Assembly (NCBI GenBank): GCA_001796935.1 | Contig: MGNX01000071.1 | Coordinates: 1 to 18,506 of the forward strand | Length of the DNA: 18,506 bases | Direction: 5' to 3' | Source: Chloroflexi bacterium RBG_16_60_22 | GTDB taxonomy: Bacteria > Chloroflexota > Dehalococcoidia > Dehalococcoidales > RBG-16-60-22 | Part shown: one piece after another, positions 1 to 7,920 of the stretch | Numbering within the stretch: the stretch's first letter is position 1 | Layout: each line of letters opens with the position of its first letter | Program-made: the position numbers and the translations under genes | The notes under the pieces: model-generated | Seen by the model: the letters and a program-made list of their open reading frames with translations, nothing else | Database searches by the model: none | Told to the model about the DNA's origin: nothing

Positions 1-691
1 AGTTATTCTGGAACCGGTAGCCCACGCCGGGCACGCTGAGGATATAGCGGGGGTTCTTGGGGTCGGCTTCCAGCTTGATGCGCAGGTGGCCGATATAGAC
101 GTGGAGGTACTCCCGCTCCGTCTTGTATTCCGGCCCCCAGATTTTGCCGAGGAGGTGGCGGTGGCTGAGCGCCTGCCCCTCGCCCAGCACCAGCTCGCGC
201 AGGAGCTTGAACTCCGTCGGCGTCAGTCTGGCTTCCCTTCCGGCCACGGTCACCCGCCGCGCCACGAAGTCGATTTCCACGTCGCCGCCCTGGAACGATG
301 TCTTCACCGGCGCGGTATCGTCCACCTTGTTGCGCCGCATGACCGCCCTGATGCGGGCGATAAGCTCGTCGACGCCGAAGGGCTTGGTGATGTAGTCGTC
401 CGCCCCCAGGTCCAGGCACCTTACCTTGTCGGCGACGTCACCCCGGGCGCTGAGCCCGATGATGGGGACCTGGGAAAACTGCCGGAGGCGGCGGCAGACC
501 TCAAAGCCGTCCACCCTGGGCAGCATGATGTCCAGTAAAACGAGGTCGAGCGGCTCTTTTTCCACCGCCTGCAGGGCTTCCGCCCCGTCCCGGGCGGTGA
601 GAATATGCCACCCTTCCCGGGCCAGGTTGTAGCTCAGGAATTTCAATATCTTCTCGTCGTCATCAACCACGAGGATATAAGTATGACCCAT
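1..691 (-). CDS. OmpR/PhoB-family response regulator (3' end cut by window edge)
   Basis: DNA-binding response regulator, presumably the phosphorylation target of the kinase encoded just upstream. Translating the minus strand from the ATG at 691-689 gives 230 residues with no stop before the window edge, so only a few C-terminal residues are probably missing. Residues 1-120 form a receiver domain: acidic triad DDDE at 10-13, phospho-acceptor D54 in LLDIMLP, and a KPFG switch lysine near residue 103. The C-terminal part is a winged-helix effector of the OmpR/PhoB type (LTPTEFKLL, then YLHVYIGHLRIK and a VPGVGYRF ending). It begins 18 nt after the kinase stop, with a GGGGTGA Shine-Dalgarno-like stretch, so the two are co-transcribed. 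The target genes are unknown; autoregulation of the GH3 operon is plausible but only inferred. Confidence 0.95.
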   Translation of the reverse strand, partial: MGHTYILVVDDDEKILKFLSYNLAREGWHILTARDGAEALQAVEKEPLDLVLLDIMLPRVDGFEVCRRLRQFSQVPIIGLSARGDVADKVRCLDLGADDYITKPFGVDELIARIRAVMRRNKVDDTAPVKTSFQGGDVEIDFVARRVTVAGREARLTPTEFKLLRELVLGEGQALSHRHLLGKIWGPEYKTEREYLHVYIGHLRIKLEADPKNPRYILSVPGVGYRFQNN

Positions 692-709
692 AGCCGTATC
701 ACCCCGGCG

Positions 710-3190
710 CTAGCGTAACTTAAGCCGGGTATTCTCCTTCTCACTTACCGGCAGGCTGAAACTGAACCGGGAACCCCGGCCCTCTTCACTCTCCACCCAG
801 ATGCGGCCACCGTGGGACTCGACGATGGCGCGGCAAATGGACAGCCCCAGCCCGATACCCTTTTCCGGGTCCTTGTTGCTCCGGACACGGTAGAAGCGCT
901 CGAAGACCCTTTCCCGATTCTGCGGTGGTATCCCCTTGCCCTCGTCGCTAACGCTGATGATAACGGAAGCGCCGGAGAGCTCGGCGGCGATGGTAATCCG
1001 GCTCCCCTTGGCCGAATATTTGGCCGCGTTTTCACAGAGGTTCGTCAGCACCTGCCCGAGGCGTATCCGGTCCACGTAAATATCCGGCAGCCCGGGCGGT
1101 ATCACCACCTTAACCCGGTGGTCCCGGGTGACCGTTTTTAAAGCCCGGTCCGCCCACTCCAGAATCTCGGCGAGCTGGTACCAGTCCTTATCCAACACCA
1201 CGGCGCCGGCATCGAGGCGGGACATGTCCAGCAGGTTCCCCACCAGCTTCGTCAAATAGTCGGTCTCCTGGTCGATGTCCAGCAGGAAGTCCAGGTCCTT
1301 TTTATCGCCCCATCCCCCGGAGTTGCGCAGGAAGGTGGTGGTATAGCCCTTGATAATGGCCAGGGGTGTGCGGAGCTCGTGGGACACCATGGAGAGGAGG
1401 TCATCCTTCAGCTGCTCCGACTGCCTCAGGGTCCCTATCTTGACCCTGGCCTCGATAATCTCCTCCTCCAGCCGCTTTCTTTCCGTAATGTCCCGAAAAA
1501 CCGAAATGAGCGACGTGCTGCCGTCCGGGTTCAGCAGGGGCGCCATGGCCACCTCGTATTCCCGGCCCTTTATCGTCCGGTCGCCGATGTGCCGGGGATG
1601 GGATATTTTACCATCCGGGGACTCCGGGATGGGGCAGTCCGGGCATATCCCTTCCCGTCCCAGGACCTTCCAGCATTCCTGATGACCGTCATCGCCGAAG
1701 GCCTTCCGGGCGGCTTCATTCATAAACCGCACCTTACGGTTCATATCGATAATCATCACACCGTTGTTCATGCCGTTCAGCCAGGTCTCCAGGCTCTCCC
1801 GGGCATCGACGATATCCTGGTACAATCGCATATTCTCCAGGGTAACGGCAATCTGATGGCTGATGGTGGTCACCAGCTGCACGTCCTCGACGCCGTAAGG
1901 CTGCCCGGAGAGTTTCCTGCCCACGAGGAGCAGCCCGGATACCTCGCCGCCGCGCGACTTCAACGGGGCGATAAGCTCCGCGCCGATTCCCTTCAGGCAC
2001 TCCTTCTCTTCCCAGATAACGTTCTGCAACTGCGGAATAACCTCGATATCCCGGTAGCGCAGGACACCCCCGGAGTGCTTCAACCAGGCGAGCAGCGGAC
2101 CCCCGGCCTTAAAGACAACCCCCGGGGCTTCCCTGGCCTCCCCGCCGGCGGCATAGGCCACCCGGAAATCGGCGCTCCGGGAGAGCGGCTGCAGGAGGTA
2201 CACGCTGGAAGCGTGCAGCGCCCCGGCCACCATCCCGACCGTGCTATGTCCCACCCCGGCAAAGTCGGAAAGGCTCTGGGTATGCCAGCTGAAGGCCTCC
2301 AGGGCCTTGAGATAGTTATAGCGGTCACGGTAATACCAGCGGTCCACCCGGTTCTGGACCTGCCCCCACAGGGCCGGCATGGCGATGGCCAGCAGGATGA
2401 TGAGCGCCACGTACAGCCACGGCTCCAGCGGCGAATCTTGAGGAATGTTGACGGCCAGAAAGAACAGCCCGGCGACCGGCACGGCCACGATGGTGCTGGT
2501 CAGGAGATAGGCGGTGGTCTTGCGCAGGAGGAAGTTGATATCCAGGAGATTATACCTCATGATGGCAATCGTGGTGAGGACGCAAAAGACGATGGTGGCC
2601 AGGATGGCGCCGGGGTAAAGCGGCAGCCCTAATACCGGCAGGGCGTCAAAGATGCCGCCGACCAGGCTGATGATGATGCCGACGATGATGTAGCTGAGCC
2701 GGTTCCGCTCCTCCCCGTAGCTGATCGCCCGCCGTGCCCGGATGAAGTTCAGCAGCGTCATGATGGTGATAGCATAGAGGAGCAGTATCCATACCGGCCA
2801 GACCGGCCCGAAGATGGGAGCGTAGCCGTACGACTTCACCTGCATGCCGCTGAAGATGAGCCCGGCGGCGGCCAGAGGGATGGAGATAAGAAAGAAGGAA
2901 TAGAAGAGGGGCAGGATATTACTGTTTATCCGGGTTCCGGTATAGCGCACGGAGAAATGATAGAAGAGCACCGTCATCAGCGGGCTCAGCGGTATCACCA
3001 GCCGGTCCCAGAAAAAGGCCCGCTCGATGTCCGGGCTGGCCCTCATGCCGAAGATGATGATGCCCCAGAGGGCCAGGCAGATGAGAAAGAAGGAGAACAG
3101 GCGGTGCGTGAAAGGCCCCCGCCACACGATGGCAGCCAGGACGAGGCCGCAAAAGGCCTGTACCAGCGGCAATACCAGGTAAGCGCTCAT
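710..3190 (-). CDS. Membrane sensor histidine kinase (7TM-like, GAF, PAS, HisKA, HATPase)
   Basis: Autophosphorylating sensor kinase of 826 residues in the cytoplasmic membrane. Residues about 1-215 hold roughly seven hydrophobic helices resembling the histidine-kinase N-terminal 7TM region, followed by two more helices (about 227-250 and 257-276). A GAF-like domain lies at about 300-455 and a PAS domain at about 465-572, ending in the typical RDITERK. HisKA carries the phospho-acceptor H604 in VSHELRTPL. The ATPase domain shows the N box (NLCENAAKYS, from 717), G1 (DEGKGIP, from 749), F box (ERFYR) and G2 (GIGLGLSI, 778-785), so catalysis looks intact. The PAS domain contains C506, C516 and C519 in a CPDCP context, a possible metal or redox site. 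It starts 8 nt after the GH3 stop, with AAGGG overlapping that stop, so it is probably translationally coupled. The ligand is unknown. Confidence 0.95.
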   Translation of the reverse strand: MSAYLVLPLVQAFCGLVLAAIVWRGPFTHRLFSFFLICLALWGIIIFGMRASPDIERAFFWDRLVIPLSPLMTVLFYHFSVRYTGTRINSNILPLFYSFFLISIPLAAAGLIFSGMQVKSYGYAPIFGPVWPVWILLLYAITIMTLLNFIRARRAISYGEERNRLSYIIVGIIISLVGGIFDALPVLGLPLYPGAILATIVFCVLTTIAIMRYNLLDINFLLRKTTAYLLTSTIVAVPVAGLFFLAVNIPQDSPLEPWLYVALIILLAIAMPALWGQVQNRVDRWYYRDRYNYLKALEAFSWHTQSLSDFAGVGHSTVGMVAGALHASSVYLLQPLSRSADFRVAYAAGGEAREAPGVVFKAGGPLLAWLKHSGGVLRYRDIEVIPQLQNVIWEEKECLKGIGAELIAPLKSRGGEVSGLLLVGRKLSGQPYGVEDVQLVTTISHQIAVTLENMRLYQDIVDARESLETWLNGMNNGVMIIDMNRKVRFMNEAARKAFGDDGHQECWKVLGREGICPDCPIPESPDGKISHPRHIGDRTIKGREYEVAMAPLLNPDGSTSLISVFRDITERKRLEEEIIEARVKIGTLRQSEQLKDDLLSMVSHELRTPLAIIKGYTTTFLRNSGGWGDKKDLDFLLDIDQETDYLTKLVGNLLDMSRLDAGAVVLDKDWYQLAEILEWADRALKTVTRDHRVKVVIPPGLPDIYVDRIRLGQVLTNLCENAAKYSAKGSRITIAAELSGASVIISVSDEGKGIPPQNRERVFERFYRVRSNKDPEKGIGLGLSICRAIVESHGGRIWVESEEGRGSRFSFSLPVSEKENTRLKLR

Positions 3191-3198
3191 TTTAACCC

Positions 3199-4794
3199 TT
3201 AATTAGTATCCGGCGCGGTTTTCCGGAGACTCTCGATAATAGCGTCGGAAGCATTCATGTGAGGCGGCTTGAGCTGGGCCAGGTTGACCCCTTCCCGGCG
3301 TTTTTCCTCCAGGTACCTTTGAAAGCTGCCCCCGGCGAGAAGATAAAGGCGCAGGGGCATAACGCCGAGCATGCTTTCCAGGTTAGCGTAGTCCCGGTTG
3401 ATGGCCCCCAGCTCCCGGTGGATTCTCCCGGCCAGCTCGCCGGCGTCAACCGCCTTTTTCAGCTCGATGTAGAGTCGCAGCACCGGTTTGCTGTCTTCGT
3501 ACTCCTTGCGGGCCGCCCAGTCCTCGAAGGCCGCCCCCGCATTGACGAGGGCCTGCCAGACGGTCTTTTCGTCCAGCCGCGCAAAGCCGGCGATATCGAT
3601 GATGTCATCGGCGCGGCTCTCGAAGCTCATCTGCGGCAGCCTGATGCCGGCCTCCCGGTCCTCCATGGCCACGATTCTCACCAGGTCGCCGAGGCGGTAG
3701 CGCAGGAATGGCATGCCGTGAAAATTGGTGGTAACCACCTCGTAGCGGTGGCCGGGCTTGACCTCGTCGAGGAGGACGGTGCGGGGCCGGAAGGCTTTAT
3801 CTTCCCGGCTCTTGAGCCAGTCCTCCTCGGGGATGAACTCCAGGAAGCAGAACGAGGGCACGAAGGTCATGTATTTCTTGTTCCAGGCGTGGGTGGCAAT
3901 CAGCCCCGTCTCGGTGGCGCCGTAGCTCTCGAAGGGCTCCTTCCCCCAGTAATACTTCAGCCGCTCGCGGTAGATGCCGGTGTCCATGCCGTAGCAGGAG
4001 AGCCCTTTCAGTGGCCAGAGGTCGCGCGGGAGCATGGTACGGCGCTCGCGCTTGCTGCGCAGCCAGGCGGTGAGCAGTCGCCACATTATCACGGGGTGCA
4101 GCATGCCCCGGCTCAGCTTGAGGCTGCCCGAGCTTTCCGTGAAGCGCTCGCCCATCTTGAGCAGGACGCTGGACATGGAGGTCAGCACGTCCACGCCGGA
4201 GCGCAGCGCGATGGCGAAGCCGGCCCGTATCTTCGTCTCGAAGTCGGCGTCGGCATACTCGTCCGGGGGTGGGATAATGCGGGCGCCCATCCGCGGCACC
4301 AGGATATCGGCGAGCAGTCCCGTCATGTAAGGGGCGGGGGGCAGGTTGGTCAGTATCCGGATGCCGCTCCCGAAGTTGACCTCGCCCTTGCGGCTGGCGC
4401 AGGCCAGGATGATGGAGGCCACCCCCACGTTGCTGAACATCTCGATGGCGCGGTCGGTGTAGGGCACCCACTTGGGTGTGCCGCCCCGCCCCGAGGTATG
4501 CGCCCAGCAGTAAGGCTTGAGCGCCAGGACCGCCTCGTTCTTCTCCCTCAGGGCCCAGGCGTAATCGTCGTAGGTGGTCAGAGGAACGGTCTCGCGGAAC
4601 TCCGCCACGCTGGCGGGCTTGGACGGCATGAACTGCCGGGCCAGGGGGCTGTCACCGACCAGGTCAATCTGCTTGAGGAGGAGCTGCTCCTGGATCTCCA
4701 TGAACTCCGGCAGGGACAGGTCGAGGAAGCCGCAGTACTTGTTCCAGGCCTTCTCCCGGCTCCCCAGGCGGAATACCTCATCTTCGGTTATCAT
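3199..4794 (-). CDS. GH3-family acyl-adenylate/amino-acid ligase-like enzyme
   Basis: GH3 proteins belong to the ANL adenylating superfamily; plant members activate a carboxylate with ATP and join it to an amino acid. The bacterial substrate here is unknown. From the chosen start the protein has 531 residues, a normal GH3 length. Visible motifs are the ATP-binding loop HTSGRGGTPKWVPY (99-112), the A5-like YGATETG (291-297) and the hinge-region FLRYRLGDLVRI (363-374), plus a C-terminal segment (about 489-513) typical of bacterial GH3 proteins. An in-frame ATG at 4863 exists, but the ATG at 4794 has GGGAGG 4 nt upstream and leaves a 77-nt leader from the predicted promoter, so I prefer it. It is the first gene of an operon with the histidine kinase and response regulator. 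No substrate-generating enzyme sits beside it. Confidence 0.88.
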   Translation of the reverse strand: MITEDEVFRLGSREKAWNKYCGFLDLSLPEFMEIQEQLLLKQIDLVGDSPLARQFMPSKPASVAEFRETVPLTTYDDYAWALREKNEAVLALKPYCWAHTSGRGGTPKWVPYTDRAIEMFSNVGVASIILACASRKGEVNFGSGIRILTNLPPAPYMTGLLADILVPRMGARIIPPPDEYADADFETKIRAGFAIALRSGVDVLTSMSSVLLKMGERFTESSGSLKLSRGMLHPVIMWRLLTAWLRSKRERRTMLPRDLWPLKGLSCYGMDTGIYRERLKYYWGKEPFESYGATETGLIATHAWNKKYMTFVPSFCFLEFIPEEDWLKSREDKAFRPRTVLLDEVKPGHRYEVVTTNFHGMPFLRYRLGDLVRIVAMEDREAGIRLPQMSFESRADDIIDIAGFARLDEKTVWQALVNAGAAFEDWAARKEYEDSKPVLRLYIELKKAVDAGELAGRIHRELGAINRDYANLESMLGVMPLRLYLLAGGSFQRYLEEKRREGVNLAQLKPPHMNASDAIIESLRKTAPDTN

Positions 4795-4807
4795 GCTGCC
4801 TCCCTCA

Positions 4808-4822
4808 CGGGTTGTGCACCCG
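4808..4822 (-). promoter_or_regulatory. Small hairpin in the GH3 leader, next to the ribosome binding site
   Basis: On the transcript, CGGGT and ACCCG pair across a 5-nt loop (GCACA). The hairpin ends about 4 nt before the GGGAGG ribosome binding site of the GH3 gene. A 5-bp stem is modest and may be chance; if formed, it could affect ribosome access. Confidence 0.3.
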
Positions 4823-4877
4823 GATGTCCGATATATTCTAGCTTCGGGACCTTCTGGTTTCAAGATAAAGCGGCGCT

Positions 4878-4906
4878 ATTATACCTTAATCCCCGAAGAT
4901 TAACAA
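4878..4906 (-). promoter_or_regulatory. Promoter of the GH3-kinase-regulator operon
   Basis: Read on the minus strand, TTGTTA (-35, 4906-4901) is followed after exactly 17 nt by a perfect TATAAT (-10, 4883-4878). This predicts transcription starting near 4871, 77 nt before the GH3 ATG at 4794. It is among the best promoter matches in the window. An inverted repeat overlaps the -35 box. Confidence 0.75.
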
Positions 4907-4910
4907 TCTT
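4896..4910. promoter_or_regulatory. Inverted repeat AAGATT-AAC-AATCTT over the -35 box (possible operator)
   Basis: Two perfect 6-nt arms, AAGATT and AATCTT, are separated by 3 nt and centred on the -35 element of the GH3 operon promoter. The position suits a repressor or a dimeric regulator such as the operon's own response regulator. OmpR-family proteins usually prefer direct repeats, so this link is only a guess. Confidence 0.35.
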
Positions 4911-4951
4911 TTAGCAATCTCCCGGGTCCCGCTCTTACCCGGTTGATTAGC

Positions 4952-4980
4952 TTTACTACGTAGCTAAATTGTGTTAAAAT
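4952..4980 (+). promoter_or_regulatory. Candidate gyrB promoter
   Basis: TTTACT (4952-4957), a 17-nt spacer and TAAAAT (4975-4980) face gyrB in an AT-rich stretch between the two divergent genes. The -35 matches consensus at 4 of 6 positions and the -10 at 5 of 6. Transcription would start near 4987 and give a leader of about 130 nt. The spacer contains the palindrome CTACGTAG. Confidence 0.45.
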
Positions 4981-5009
4981 AAAAAAGGCTGATATGCATG
5001 TTTTGTTTC

Positions 5010-5068
5010 AACCGGCCGGCCCGTCAGGATGCCGCCCCGGCGGCGCGGGTTCCCCGTTCCCGCCGGTT
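5010..5068 (+). other. GC-rich foldable segment in the gyrB leader
   Basis: AACCGGC (5010-5016) can pair with GCCGGTT (5062-5068). They enclose a local hairpin, GCCGCC (5031-5036) with GGCGGC (5039-5044). No known riboswitch class is recognised. The whole region 4795-5119, between the two divergent genes, contains only promoters, the operator-like repeat and this structured leader. Confidence 0.35.
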
Positions 5069-5119
5069 TGCGCCTTGCGTTGAAATATTTCTTGGCGTAA
5101 GAGGTTCGTAGAATAATGT

Positions 5120-7036
5120 ATGGGAATGCCCAAACCGCCGCGTAATCCTAACCGGTACACCGCCGAGGACATCCAGGTGCTCGGGGGGCGGGAAGCGGTG
5201 CGCCGCCGCCCCGGCATGTACATCGGCAGCACGGACCAGCGGGGCCTGCACCACCTCGTCTACGAGGTGGCCTATAACAGCATCGACGAGGCCATGGCCG
5301 GCTGCTGCGACCGCATCCTGGTCACCATCAAGGAGGACAACTCCGTCAGTGTGGTGGACAACGGGCGCGGCATTCCCGTGGAAATCCACTCCACCACCAA
5401 GGTCTCCGCCCTGGAAACGGTGATGACGGTGCTCCATGCCGGGGCCAAGTTCGGCGGCAAGACATACGCCGTATCCGGCGGCCTCCACGGCGTCGGCGCC
5501 TCGGTGGTCAACGCCCTCTCGGAGTGGTGCACGGTCGATGTCCGGCGTGACGGCAAGGTCTACCACCAGGAGTACCGGCGCGGCGTACCCCAGGGACCGG
5601 TGCAGATAATCGGCGAAGCCGCGGACACCGGCACTACCTTCACCTTCCTGGCCGACCGCGAGATATTCGCGGAAATCAGCTACGATTTCAACACGATAAG
5701 CGAGCGCCTGCGGGAGATGGCCTATCTCAACAAGAGCGTGGAGATAACCCTCCGCGACGAGAAGAAAGACCTGGAGCGGACCTTCTACTTCGAGGGGGGC
5801 ATTACCGGCTTCGTGCGCCACCTCAACCGCAACCGCGTCGTGCGGCACCCGGTGCCTATCTACATCTCCAAGGCCGTCAACAGCACCCAGGTGGAGGTGG
5901 CCCTCCAGTACAACGATGGCTTTAACGAGTCGGCCTTCAGCTTCGCCAACTGCGTCAACACCGTCGACGGCGGGACCCATATCACCGGCTTCCGCTCGGC
6001 GCTGACCCGCGTCCTCAACGACTACGCCAAGAAGAGCAAGGTGCTCAAGGAGGACGACACCAACCTCACCGGCGAGGACGTCCGGGAGGGGCTGACGGCC
6101 ATCATCAGCGTCAAGCTCCCCGAGCCGCAGTTCGAGGGGCAGACCAAGGGCAAGCTGGGCAACATCGAGGTCAAGAGCCAGGTGGAGAGCGTCGTCAACG
6201 AAGGGCTGGCCCTCTACCTGGAGGAGCACCCCGACGACGCCAGGAAAATAATCGAGAAATGCATCACCGCCGCCAAGGCCCGCGAGGCCGCCCGTAAGGC
6301 GCGGGACCTCATTATCCGCAAGAGCGGCCTCGAGACCGGCACCCTGCCCGGCAAGCTGGCCGACTGCTCCGAGAGGGACCCGGAGCAGTGCGAGCTGTAC
6401 CTGGTGGAGGGCGACTCCGCCGGCGGCTCGGCCAAGCAGGGCCGCAACCGCCGCTTCCAGGCGATACTCCCCCTGCGCGGGAAAATCCTCAACGTGGAAA
6501 AGGCCCCCATGGACAGGATGCTGGCCAACGAGGAAATCCGCACCATCGTCACCGCCCTCGGCACCGGCATCGACGACGATTTCGACCCCGCCCGCCTGCG
6601 GTACGGTCGGGTCATCCTGATGACGGACGCCGATGTTGATGGCTCGCACATCCGCACTCTCCTGCTGACCTTCTTCTTCCGCCACATGATGGAGCTCATC
6701 AGCACCAAGCACCTCTTCATCGCCCAGCCGCCTCTCTACCGCATCAAGACCACCGACGGCCTGAAATGGGTCTATTCCGAGCAGGAAAAAGACGATACGC
6801 TCAAGACCATCACCACCCGGAAGACGGAGCTCCAGCGCTACAAGGGCCTGGGGGAAATGACGCCGGAGCAGCTCTGGGAGACCACCATGAACCCGGCCAC
6901 GCGCACCATCCTCGAGGTGAACGTGGAGGACGCCACCAAGGCCGACGAGACCTTCCAGATGCTCATGGGCGGCGAGGTGCCGCCGCGCAAGGCCTTCATC
7001 CAGGCGCACGCTAAGTACGCCAACCTGGATATCTAG
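5120..7036 (+). CDS. gyrB: DNA gyrase subunit B
   Basis: ATPase and TOPRIM subunit of type II topoisomerase, which introduces negative supercoils together with GyrA. The 638 residues match the compact form without the insert of enterobacterial GyrB. The GHKL ATPase shows EVAYNSIDEA (49-58), VDNGRGIP (79-86) and the lid GGLHGVGASVVNALS (120-134). The TOPRIM domain has E430 in VEGDSAGG and the DADVDG metal-binding motif (503-508). PLRGKILNVEKA and the C-terminal ANLDI ending favour GyrB over ParE. The start is uncertain between the ATGs at 5120 and 5126; neither has a well-spaced ribosome binding site (AAGAGG lies about 15 nt upstream). gyrA is not in the window. It is the only plus-strand gene, divergent from the GH3 operon and convergent with hicA. 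Confidence 0.97.
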   Translation: MGMPKPPRNPNRYTAEDIQVLGGREAVRRRPGMYIGSTDQRGLHHLVYEVAYNSIDEAMAGCCDRILVTIKEDNSVSVVDNGRGIPVEIHSTTKVSALETVMTVLHAGAKFGGKTYAVSGGLHGVGASVVNALSEWCTVDVRRDGKVYHQEYRRGVPQGPVQIIGEAADTGTTFTFLADREIFAEISYDFNTISERLREMAYLNKSVEITLRDEKKDLERTFYFEGGITGFVRHLNRNRVVRHPVPIYISKAVNSTQVEVALQYNDGFNESAFSFANCVNTVDGGTHITGFRSALTRVLNDYAKKSKVLKEDDTNLTGEDVREGLTAIISVKLPEPQFEGQTKGKLGNIEVKSQVESVVNEGLALYLEEHPDDARKIIEKCITAAKAREAARKARDLIIRKSGLETGTLPGKLADCSERDPEQCELYLVEGDSAGGSAKQGRNRRFQAILPLRGKILNVEKAPMDRMLANEEIRTIVTALGTGIDDDFDPARLRYGRVILMTDADVDGSHIRTLLLTFFFRHMMELISTKHLFIAQPPLYRIKTTDGLKWVYSEQEKDDTLKTITTRKTELQRYKGLGEMTPEQLWETTMNPATRTILEVNVEDATKADETFQMLMGGEVPPRKAFIQAHAKYANLDI

Positions 7037-7053
7037 AGAAATTACAGAAAGAC

Positions 7054-7272
7054 TCAGAGTAACTCAAGAAATGCATCCCTCGTCAGCCCGGCATCTCGAA
7101 TCAAAGCTCGTAAAAGCCCACGACCTAACTCTTTGTGTCTTGGTACAGAAAGTCTGCCTTTGGATGGGTGAAGCAGTATCATGTGGCTTCCTTCGGAATA
7201 GTCCCATTGATAGCCCACCTTCCGCATAGCTCTGGCGAAATCATCTCCTGATATCACCGGGAGGTGAGGCAT
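7054..7272 (-). CDS. hicA: HicA-type mRNA interferase toxin
   Basis: Small double-stranded-RNA-binding-fold toxin of the HicA/YcfA family that cleaves mRNA when not held by HicB. It has 72 residues, a usual length. The N-terminal VISGDDFARAMRKVGY, the GSHMILLHP segment with the predicted catalytic H30, VPRHKELGRG and the DAGLTRDAFLELL ending all fit the family. Its ATG shares its first A with the hicB TAA stop (TAATG), so antitoxin translation probably drives toxin translation. It ends 17 bp from the convergent gyrB stop with no terminator-like hairpin between. Codons and base composition are clearly less GC-rich than in gyrB, suggesting acquisition. Confidence 0.93.
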   Translation of the reverse strand: MPHLPVISGDDFARAMRKVGYQWDYSEGSHMILLHPSKGRLSVPRHKELGRGLLRALIRDAGLTRDAFLELL

Positions 7273-7790
7273 TAAACGGCAACCTCCACCTCTCGTACCT
7301 CGGTGATGGTGGGTATCGGCTCCCCGTGCCGACGCATACTGGCGATATAACCGCGGATGGCTTCTCTGATATTGGTAATCGCCTCCTCTTCAGTTCTCCC
7401 CTGAGAATGACACCCGGGTAGTGCGGGACAGCTGGCGACGATGACACCGTCTTCATCCTGTTCCAAGGTAATAGCGAACTTCTTAGTACCCTCTACATCA
7501 GCACCAGTAGTGGTGCTTCGTACCGGCTCTGTTCCATTCACGACCTCTAATGAGCGGACTGTAAAACCCAATTTCTTTAAAATGCGCTGAGCGTCTTGCG
7601 CACCAAAAGGCCCTGTATAAGGTAATCCCGTTACCAAGTGGATAGGTTGTTTAATTGGATACCTTAATCCGTGAAGTTCTATATAGTACTTATTTCGGCC
7701 ATCGAACGCTTTCGGAGCAATGCCTCTCGTCGCATTAAGAATACTATCCCGATTAATTTCGTAGCCATGACTATTAATTACAAATCTCAT
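7272..7790 (-). CDS. hicB: HicB-type antitoxin with an extra N-terminal domain
   Basis: Antitoxin expected to bind and block HicA. The HicB core occupies residues about 103-172, with the family signature ASCPALPGCHSQGRTEEEA followed by NIREAIRGYI. Simple HicB proteins of this short-core type are about 70-80 residues; this one has 172 because of an N-terminal domain (about 1-82) and a linker (83-102). The N-terminal domain, with YYIELHGLRYPIKQ, TGLP and AQRILKKLGF, looks like a compact folded module. I cannot name it with certainty. No C-terminal helix-turn-helix or ribbon-helix-helix follows the core, so the extra domain may supply DNA binding. The ATG has a strong GGAGGG 5 nt upstream. Confidence 0.88.
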   Translation of the reverse strand: MRFVINSHGYEINRDSILNATRGIAPKAFDGRNKYYIELHGLRYPIKQPIHLVTGLPYTGPFGAQDAQRILKKLGFTVRSLEVVNGTEPVRSTTTGADVEGTKKFAITLEQDEDGVIVASCPALPGCHSQGRTEEEAITNIREAIRGYIASMRRHGEPIPTITEVREVEVAV

Positions 7791-7819
7791 AAATCCCTCC
7801 TTCTTTCTTTTTACTTTCT

Positions 7820-7848
7820 ATTTTAAGGAAAAGGGGATGATTTGTCAA
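7820..7848 (-). promoter_or_regulatory. Consensus promoter of hicBA
   Basis: Minus strand: perfect TTGACA (7848-7843), a 17-nt spacer and TAAAAT (7825-7820), one mismatch from consensus. Transcription would start near 7813, about 23 nt before the hicB ATG, with GGAGGG as the ribosome binding site. A promoter this strong usually needs repression, consistent with HicB autoregulation. Confidence 0.8.
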
Positions 7849-7920
7849 GAGGGCTATGGATGATACAGTGCCATATGGTAGGAAAAACTAACATGGTAAG
7901 GGCGGCGGTGTGGTACCTCC

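Noticed and set aside
4795..4863. Longer GH3 start at 4863
   Set aside because: It would leave only about 8 nt of leader from the predicted transcription start, whereas the ATG at 4794 has a strong ribosome binding site and gives the normal length.
3259..4914. 551-codon plus-strand open frame over the GH3 gene
   Set aside because: Antisense shadow of a well-supported GH3 protein; low-complexity composition rich in G, A, V, H and Q, with no motifs.
5024..7009. 661-codon open frame antisense to gyrB
   Set aside because: It mirrors the high-GC third positions of gyrB, has no recognisable motif, and the gyrB frame has full domain matches.
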